Notes under the pieces: model-generated
Databases searched by the model: none
Told to the model about the DNA's origin: nothing
The model's input: the letters and a program-made list of their open reading frames with translations, nothing else
Made by a program: the position numbers and the translations under genes
Origin: Anarhynchus alexandrinus
Taxonomy: Eukaryota > Chordata > Aves > Charadriiformes > Charadriidae
DNA length: 64,000 bases
Reading direction: 5' to 3'
Assembly (NCBI GenBank): GCA_008711295.1
Contig: VUYV01000008.1
Span: forward strand, 3,129,144-3,193,143
In this document: positions 59,001 through 64,000 of the stretch, piece by piece
Position numbering within the stretch: position 1 is the first letter of the stretch
Layout: each line of letters opens with the position of its first letter

Positions 59001-60414
59001 AGCACTACTTTATTTCCAGCTGGGATCAGAAAGAGATTTTCTTCCTCAGCCTAGGATATGGAGTGAACAGGGTGCACTGGTCATGTTCTATCATCCTTTG
59101 CAATATTCACAGCCTATGGCTGGAGACAGGTCATCAGCATGGACCATTGACCCAATCTGTTTCAACATTTCTCTAGTTCCTCACCTTTTTTCTTTGCTCC
59201 TTCTGTCTTTCTCGGAACTCCTCTATTCCTTTCAGTTCATCCTTCAGCATTACTGCCAGCTGGATATGAGAGTTTCCAACACTTTCGATTTCTAAAGCAA
59301 ATCAGAATCCATATATAGTCAGTGGAAAGGTCTTTAAATATGAAGACACATTTTTCAGGAGATGGATGCTGGGATGTGGCTGCTGTATAACTTGTCATGA
59401 CCCGGGCAGCCGTAAAAAAGGCCTCCCTGTGTTTCTGCAGGCACTGACATTGCCCGAGGGTTCACGCAACCTGAATAGGGCTTATTGCAGGTCCTCTCAG
59501 TGCCTGCAGAATGCATAGGCAAGGCTCCTCGCTGCAGAATTGGAGCACCCACTCAGAGGAGCCCTGGCAAGTGCAGAGCCGGCTGTGTTTCTTCATAGCC
59601 CCATTTATCCCCCTTCCTCCTGGGGCTGGAGGTCAGATGTTGTGTTGCAGGGAGAGGGAAGGAGCTCTGACCTCCATCATCACCCCCTGTGTCTGCTTTC
59701 CCTCCACTAAGCTGCTCTTGGGAGCTGCTTGCCAGTTGCACCCAGCCTTGCACAAATGTCATGAGACGAGGTTGCAAGCTGAGAGTTTCCAGGGGTCAGG
59801 AAAGATGGATTGAATTTCAGAGCACCTGGCTGATGCTGTTTGAAGTGGCTGGTAACTTCTCACATTTGTCAGCTTTGGTGTCTCTGAAATGGAACCCCAC
59901 ATTTTCCAGAAATGTTGAGCTCCCCCACCCAGGCTCTAAAAATACCTTAATTCACCAGCTGCTTTTCAAAAGGGTGTTTTTATCTAAACAGCAGGTGCCG
60001 GTAGCCAGGTACGCTGCCCTGTTGGCTATGATGGTGTTGCATTTTCTGTGTGTGAAAGGTTTTCGTTCAGCCTTGGGCACGTTTAGAAAGCATGCTGTTT
60101 TGATGTCAGTGGTTTGCAGAAGAGAGAACAGAGCTGATGTTTTGTGGTTTGATCCAGATAAAACTAACTTGAAGAACAAGCCATTTTCTTTGCCACCAGA
60201 GAGTGGACTGAGTGCCCAGCCTTGGAGGACTCCCAGTGAGTGTCCTTTCCCTCCACTCTCCACACTACAGACTGGGATAGAAAAGTTAGAAATGGAGGGG
60301 GAGAGAGGATGGAAGACCCCAGAGGGGATGAATGTGTGCCTGTCTTATGCAGGTCAGAAAGGAAGATGTAAATACTTACGTTGCTTGAGCCTCTCAAATG
60401 CTGCCTTCAGTGTG
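40907..60414 (-). CDS. PSTPIP1: PSTPIP1, F-BAR/SH3 adaptor (partial, exons for residues about 71 to C-terminus)
   Basis: Twelve exons join in frame on the - strand, giving 336 full codons after a split first codon, then TAA. They are 60380-60414, 59185-59291, 57560-57622, 56430-56528, 54579-54624, 53656-53735, 50059-50157, 49310-49406, 46090-46174, 44467-44537, 43014-43111 and 40907-41038. Every junction is GT-AG and every phase fits. The first eight exons cover most of the F-BAR domain, rich in heptads and charge ([18 protein letters not shown]). A Ser/Pro/Thr linker follows, and the last two exons form an SH3 domain ([23 protein letters not shown]). Human PSTPIP1 links PTP-PEST, WASP, CD2 and pyrin to actin in haematopoietic cells. 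Its length after Asn71 is 345 residues from memory. The shortfall of about 9 lies in the linker. N-terminal exons are outside the window. Confidence 0.96.
41039..43013 (-). other. PSTPIP1 intron splitting the SH3 domain
   Basis: 1.98 kb, GTAATG to CAG. No repeat or exon was recognised. Confidence 0.9.
43014..43111 (-). CDS. PSTPIP1: PSTPIP1 exon, linker end and SH3 start
   Basis: Two bases complete a Glu codon, then 32 residues: [14 protein letters not shown], followed by [13 protein letters not shown]. The tyrosine in DRVYAP aligns with human Tyr345, a reported phosphorylation site. VLYDY is the ALYDY motif that opens the SH3 fold. The donor is GTAATG. Confidence 0.96.
43112..44466 (-). other. 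PSTPIP1 intron
   Basis: 1.36 kb, GTATGC to CAG. The acceptor pyrimidine tract is a C-rich run (about 43118-43129). Nothing else was recognised. Confidence 0.9.
44467..44537 (-). CDS. PSTPIP1: PSTPIP1 linker exon
   Basis: A split codon on each side of 23 residues beginning [12 protein letters not shown] and ending [14 protein letters not shown] matches the human linker closely. The rest is shorter and diverged, as expected for a disordered region. The donor GTATGC is a non-optimal but valid site, and the phase joins to a Glu codon with the next exon. Confidence 0.94.
44538..46089 (-). other. PSTPIP1 intron
   Basis: 1.55 kb, GTGAGT to GCAG. No repeat was recognised. A + strand frame of 117 codons at 45136-45489 resembles nothing known. 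Confidence 0.9.
46090..46174 (-). CDS. PSTPIP1: PSTPIP1 linker exon
   Basis: Encodes [19 protein letters not shown], then CGMMK, with split codons at both ends. The tyrosines in YENYYSRE align with human YQNYYDRE. The acceptor is GTTGCAG and the donor GTGAGT. Confidence 0.95.
46175..49309 (-). other. PSTPIP1 intron (3.1 kb)
   Basis: GTAATT to GCAG. It holds several A-rich runs (47479-47503, 47647-47658, 47870-47882) and no recognised element or exon. Confidence 0.88.
49310..49406 (-). CDS. PSTPIP1: PSTPIP1 F-BAR C-terminal exon
   Basis: Encodes [12 protein letters not shown] and then [16 protein letters not shown], the end of the F-BAR domain. The two glutamates corresponding to human Glu250 and Glu257, sites of inflammatory-disease substitutions in people, are both conserved. 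The donor is GTAATT. Confidence 0.96.
49407..50058 (-). other. PSTPIP1 intron
   Basis: 652 bp, GTAGGG to GTAG. No feature was recognised. Confidence 0.9.
50059..50157 (-). CDS. PSTPIP1: PSTPIP1 F-BAR exon with the PTP-PEST-binding tryptophan region
   Basis: This exon has 33 whole codons, including [15 protein letters not shown], then [12 protein letters not shown] and VKDDE. The Trp equivalent to human Trp232, needed for PTP-PEST binding, is present. The residue before LW is Ser (codon at 50110-50112), where human has Ala230. The donor is GTAGGG. Confidence 0.97.
50321..51030 (-). mobile_element. CR1 LINE, 5'-truncated, with an intact ORF2 C-terminal frame
   Basis: On the - strand an open frame of 131 codons (50983-50588) encodes the end of a CR1 reverse transcriptase, with [38 protein letters not shown] and the ERLQRRATKL-like [14 protein letters not shown]. 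The frame then meets a stop, but similarity continues through LPREVV-region sequence to the 3' UTR and an AGAATCATAGAATT tail on the + strand. The copy is about 0.7 kb in the same orientation as the host gene. It is non-autonomous because most of ORF2 is missing. Confidence 0.95.
51517..51558 (+). other. AATAAA followed by an 18-A run (retrocopy-like 3' end)
   Basis: AATAAA at 51517-51522 is followed 18 bases later by A18 (51541-51558), antisense to PSTPIP1. This is the spacing of a polyadenylated transcript end copied into DNA. I could not identify a source transcript or target-site duplications. Confidence 0.35.
53656..53735 (-). CDS. PSTPIP1: PSTPIP1 F-BAR exon
   Basis: Two bases complete a Glu codon, then [20 protein letters not shown] and HIKICE, part of the long F-BAR helix with clear heptad spacing. 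The donor is GTAAAC. Confidence 0.97.
53736..54578 (-). other. PSTPIP1 intron
   Basis: 843 bp, GTGATA to TACAG. No repeat or exon was recognised. Confidence 0.9.
54579..54624 (-). CDS. PSTPIP1: PSTPIP1 F-BAR small exon
   Basis: A 46-base exon encoding [15 protein letters not shown] plus one base. It aligns with human SQNKARQCKDSATEA. The acceptor is CCTGTTTCAG and the donor GTGATA. Confidence 0.96.
54625..56429 (-). other. PSTPIP1 intron (1.8 kb)
   Basis: GTACCA to TTTCAG. AT-rich, with no feature recognised. Confidence 0.9.
56430..56528 (-). CDS. PSTPIP1: PSTPIP1 F-BAR exon
   Basis: 33 whole codons: [20 protein letters not shown], then [13 protein letters not shown]. The polar, Gly-containing tail is the tip loop of the F-BAR helical bundle. 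The acceptor is AATACAG and the donor GTACCA. Confidence 0.97.
56529..57559 (-). other. PSTPIP1 intron
   Basis: 1.03 kb, GTAAGC to TACAG. No feature was recognised. Confidence 0.9.
57560..57622 (-). CDS. PSTPIP1: PSTPIP1 F-BAR exon
   Basis: 21 codons including [20 protein letters not shown], a basic helix face of the kind that meets phospholipid in F-BAR domains. The acceptor is TTCTTACAG and the donor GTAAGC. Confidence 0.97.
57623..59184 (-). other. PSTPIP1 intron (1.6 kb)
   Basis: GTGAGG to TACAG. No repeat or exon was recognised. Confidence 0.9.
59185..59291 (-). CDS. PSTPIP1: PSTPIP1 F-BAR exon
   Basis: Two bases complete a Gln codon, then [20 protein letters not shown] and [15 protein letters not shown]. 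The SHIQLA and [13 protein letters not shown] blocks are near-identical to human. The acceptor is TGCTTTAG and the donor GTGAGG. Confidence 0.97.
59292..60379 (-). other. PSTPIP1 intron
   Basis: 1.09 kb, GTAAGT to TTTAG. A + strand open frame of 243 codons (59689-60420) covers most of it and runs antisense across the next exon. I judge it fortuitous. Confidence 0.85.
60380..60414 (-). CDS. PSTPIP1: PSTPIP1 small F-BAR exon, first one in this window
   Basis: A 35-base exon: one base ends a split codon, then [11 protein letters not shown], then one base that joins AA of the next exon to give Gln. It aligns with human SLRASFDSLKQQ. The acceptor is GCCTCACAG and the donor GTAAGT. If human exon counting holds, three coding exons precede it beyond the window. 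Confidence 0.93.
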
Positions 60415-63400
60415 CTGTGAGGCAGAAAGAAGGCACTTTATTAGTATAGGCTTCTAAGGATGGGTTGTGAATCTAGAGAAAAAACTTTCCCTTAGAAACT
60501 CAAAGATCCACATAGAGATAAAACTCTTAATAGTATTGTAATAAAAGTTGACCATGCTAACAAGCACAATAGCATCAATCTGTTACCACCAGGAAATGCA
60601 ATAAAATGCTCCATGAAGCAAGGAATTGCACTGCTCCTTATCTGCATCCTCTTTTTTAATCCCACTATATTTGTGACTGTGGATGTTAACAGACGTTTCT
60701 CTATTCCTGCATCTTTCCAGTAGGTACAAGTCGATGGAATGAAATAAAGATGGTCAAGGGGAATTGGGTTTTGTAGCAGTAGTCTGAAGGGTAGAGCAAA
60801 ACCAGCTCCACCCTCTGTGTTGAATGCAGTGCCAGCAAATTTTTCCTCCTCAGTCACCCTTGAAGCTGGAACAGCTCTGCTGTGCAGCATCCTCCCTACT
60901 ATGCTTTCCGAGCACCCCCGTGTGGCACAGCTCGCTCTCCTTAAAAAGACTCACTCACAAATGGTGCAGAGAGCCTGCAAAGCCTTTGAAACCCTGATGT
61001 TTCCAGGGATTTTCAACATCCCAGAACCACAGCAGGAATAAACCATGCTGTGAAATCAGGCCTGGTTGCTGGGCTGTGAAGTTACAGCATGGAGATAAAC
61101 AAAAAGAGGCATTATGCTGCTCGTCCGGATGGACCTACATAACTAAGTGGTCCTACAGAGTGGAGTTGCAGAAGGGCTCAAAAGGGTAATGATAGATTGC
61201 CTGATGTCCTGTTTTTTGGCAAGCCAGAGTCCATTTTAAGAAAGCAGCGGAGATACCAGCATAGAAGTGATGGGAGAGGAAAGAGCATAGTCTGTAAAAG
61301 GCATTTTCAACCTAATAATTTCCTCTAGCTCTGAGTTCGCAGGCTGGCAGAGCAATTGTATACGCAGAAGCCAGGGCTGTGGTGTGATTTGGAGGTTTTT
61401 CAGATTTAGAAATCATCTCTTCAAGACCCAGAGTGTGTTGTTCCCTGAATGAAACCGTTCTGGGATCTCCATGGAGCCCTGGTCCTCCCCAGGAGGGAGC
61501 CCAGGGGAAAGGTGTGTTAATAAAGACCCTAAAGTCTCCCTGGCTGAAGCCTGGCTACTAGGAGAGCCCAGAAGAGGATGCATAGCACTTCCCAACCATG
61601 TGCAAATGCAGATGGGTAGGGAAATCCTGTATCTCGTGGGCCATTTCAGGAGTCTTAAGAGACACATGAAGGATCCTAATTGCCCTGTGTTAATTTAGGC
61701 TGGACATCTGTTTCCTAATCAAAGCTCGCTCTCCCAGCAGCAAGGCTGCCTTGCCAGGCATAAGAAAAAAGCACAGGCAAGGGGAAAGGCTGGGCCTGTC
61801 CTCAGCGATAACTGCCTTGCAATCCACTTCCAAATCTAAATTTGTAGAAATATGAGGAAAAGACTTTCAGCCAGAAAACATGAGTATTGAGCTAACTGTT
61901 TGATTCTTTCAGCTTTCAACTAGATTTGTTGTAGTGAATCTCCTGCGATAAGTCAGGGAAAACATGCTAGATTGAGTATTTTTCAGTATTGTCCTAATAA
62001 TACTTAAACATTTTGAAGGTTTATTTTACAAAAAAAAAGTCTGTGAAATTTTGATGGAAACTAAATTTTCACAACACAAACAGTTTCCTTTCCAGCGAAG
62101 TTAATTGAAAGCTTGAAATTAAAAGACAAGCTGAATATCATCAGCAGAGAGAGCTTTTTCTCACCTCATTGAAAAATTAATTTAATTGAAAAATTAAATA
62201 TATACAAGGAATAAAATTTGCTTTTTTATTGTGGATTTTCCAATAGGTGGTGGGGAATACCTGAAGTAGTTAAATACTGGAATGTAACAAGTAGAGGACA
62301 TTTCCAAACTACACACGTTGTTTGCACACTGTCTTGATCTGTTGTTCCCAGAGATTTTTTTTCCTTTGCTGCTGGTGATTCAGGTTATGCAGAGCCTGGT
62401 AAAATTGCTGTAGTAGATACTGAAAAACAGCACTTTCTCAGTATGGATCAAGGACAAAAGCAATTTGCTGCTTTTTTGGTTTCCAGGCCTCTGACCTACC
62501 AGCGTAGTTCATGATCATAAGCCACACACAAAGATTTTCTCCTTTTTGCTGGCTCTCTGTAAGGACAAGTGTGTCTTCTGGTATAATAATGCATCTGACT
62601 ACGAGCTGGAGAGAGACAAGTTTGCCCCTTGCATGGTCTCTGATGGCCTTTTCAGAAAGCCCTGGCCTTTTGCTCCTTGTATGAAAGATTTGTCCAGCCA
62701 GTTCCCTGGCTGCTGGCTGGCACAAGGCCACAGTCCATAAGTAGATCGAAATAGACTTAAGCCATTTCCTTCCTTATTTTTATAATAATTTTCTAAAATC
62801 AGTGAATCGGTTCCCTCATCCTTATGGGGCTTGAGGGAGTAGCTAGTATGTCATTGTGCCAGGTTATGTGTGGGAGAGAATAAATAAATCAAAATTTGAC
62901 CCATGGATCCATCAGGTATTCCTCTATGACTTCTGGGCTGCAAGGATGTGCTGGCTGCAGCAGCAGTGCTATAGATTAGCTCCTCGTTGCTGCTAGATGC
63001 TCTGATTATATCGGTAAAATATACCATTCTAGTGCTTTGGAGGCTTTAATGGAAGCAGCCTGTGTAGCAGACATGCAAGCGAGTTTTAATTTTGTCTGTG
63101 CGATTACCTATTTCTTCTGGGTGGGTTTGACTTTCTAATAGGATTGATAAGGGCTTTATTCTGAAGCATCCAAAGTGAGAATGTCTCACTCTCACGGACA
63201 CTTTAAAAGAGTGTTTTATCCTCTCAGTATATTATGCTGCTTAGCTTTATGGTAGTAATTGATTTTTTTTGTTTGGTTTTTTTTCTGTGAACAAATTAGA
63301 AAACCTGGGGTTGAAAATAATTCAAGCAAAACTGAAGATTTGTGGTTTGCCTCTTTTCTTTTTTCTTTTAAATTTTTTTTTTAATTGCTCATTCCTGATA

Positions 63401-64000
63401 TTTCCATGTAAATTCTGGAAGACTGTTAAACCACTCCAGCTAAAGACAGAGTACCAGCATTCCCTTTGGGCATCCCTACATGGAGCCTCCTGCAGACGTC
63501 TCATTGAAAATAAGGTTGGACATAAATTTACTGTGCATATTTGTTAAACGACTCCCCCTTGGACATTTAAAGATTGGATTTGTCAAAATGAATTTCTGGT
63601 GGAAACAGGATTGACTTTGAATCCGGAATAACGGAGACCAGTTAGAGCCTGTGTAACAGCCACTCTGCAGCAACTTCTGGCGATTTTTGCCATCTAGTGG
63701 CTAAAATATTCTTACCGCTTTCTGGAATAACCGACCCTTGGCTGCTGCCTTCGTTTGCTTTAGTCTCCTGTTACTCGAGCACAGCGGAATTGAGCTGCTC
63801 TTGTAAAATATGCACGTTTCAGTGTTTGTTTTTACAAGCGGAGGGGGAGAAGGAGAACAGCAGAGCTTTTAGAGCAACAGGGGAACCAAGGGGAGAAGCT
63901 CGTTGCAGTAAAGCTCACCCATTGTTTAGCATTCTTGCTCCGTAGATTGCAAAATACTTTCCAAAGTGAACTTACCCAAATTTACCCAGCGCACCAAAGC
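60415..64000 (-). other. PSTPIP1 upstream intron, or start of it
   Basis: I searched the - strand for the preceding F-BAR block (the human-like KELVQIARKAGGQTEI) and did not find it, so these 3.6 kb are taken as intronic. The only exon-like signal is a GTAAGT donor at 63970-63975, at the very edge. A short AT-rich direct repeat, ATTGAAAAATTAA twice, lies at about 62169-62197. Confidence 0.7.

Noticed and set aside
59689..60420. 243-codon + strand open frame
   Set aside because: It runs antisense across a certain PSTPIP1 exon (60380-60414) and its intron. The translation shows no domain or periodicity, so it is a chance frame in GC-richer intron sequence.
63711..63800. Exon-like segment with a GTAAGA donor on the - strand near 63711
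   Set aside because: The translation does not match the missing F-BAR N-terminus in any frame, and a donor-like hexamer alone is common.

Overview
This window is ordinary vertebrate nuclear DNA from a bird. The evidence is exon-intron genes with GT-AG splicing, a CpG-island promoter, long AT-rich introns, and at least four CR1 (chicken repeat 1) LINE fragments. Two of the CR1 copies are 3' ends, one of them with the ATTCTATG-type tail. There are no operons, CRISPR arrays, tRNA or rRNA genes that I could recognise. A 21-base N gap and a single n mark it as a draft assembly.

Two genes lie tail to tail. TSPAN3 (tetraspanin-3) is complete on the + strand. Seven coding exons between 2310 and 25320 join to 253 codons plus a stop, the same length I recall for human TSPAN3. 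Its CpG-rich promoter lies just upstream (about 1900-2560), and a probable poly(A) signal is at 26157. PSTPIP1 (F-BAR and SH3 cytoskeletal adaptor) is on the - strand from 60414 down to 40907. Twelve coding exons encode 336 residues, from the first half of the F-BAR domain to the stop. The N-terminal part (about 70 residues in human) lies beyond position 64000. The tail-to-tail order PSTPIP1-TSPAN3 matches human 15q24 as I recall it, seen here in inverted orientation.

Layout: 1-1900, upstream intergenic sequence with no recognised gene; 1900-2560, CpG island and promoter; 2310-26185, TSPAN3 with an 11.5 kb first intron; 26185-40900, intergenic plus the probable PSTPIP1 3' UTR, with a perfect 44-bp tandem duplication; 40907-60414, PSTPIP1 exons; 60415-64000, PSTPIP1 intron. 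The genes are unrelated in mechanism. TSPAN3 is a four-pass membrane organiser of the endosomal and lysosomal system. PSTPIP1 is a cytosolic adaptor of haematopoietic cells.

I found no convincing undescribed system. The points most worth a second look are an apparently duplicated YY1/E-box module in the TSPAN3 promoter, a G-quadruplex motif next to the first splice donor, a serine at the PSTPIP1 position where human Ala230 is mutated in PAPA syndrome, and a poly(A)-tailed, retrocopy-like segment inside a PSTPIP1 intron. Protein comparisons are from memory, not from a search.
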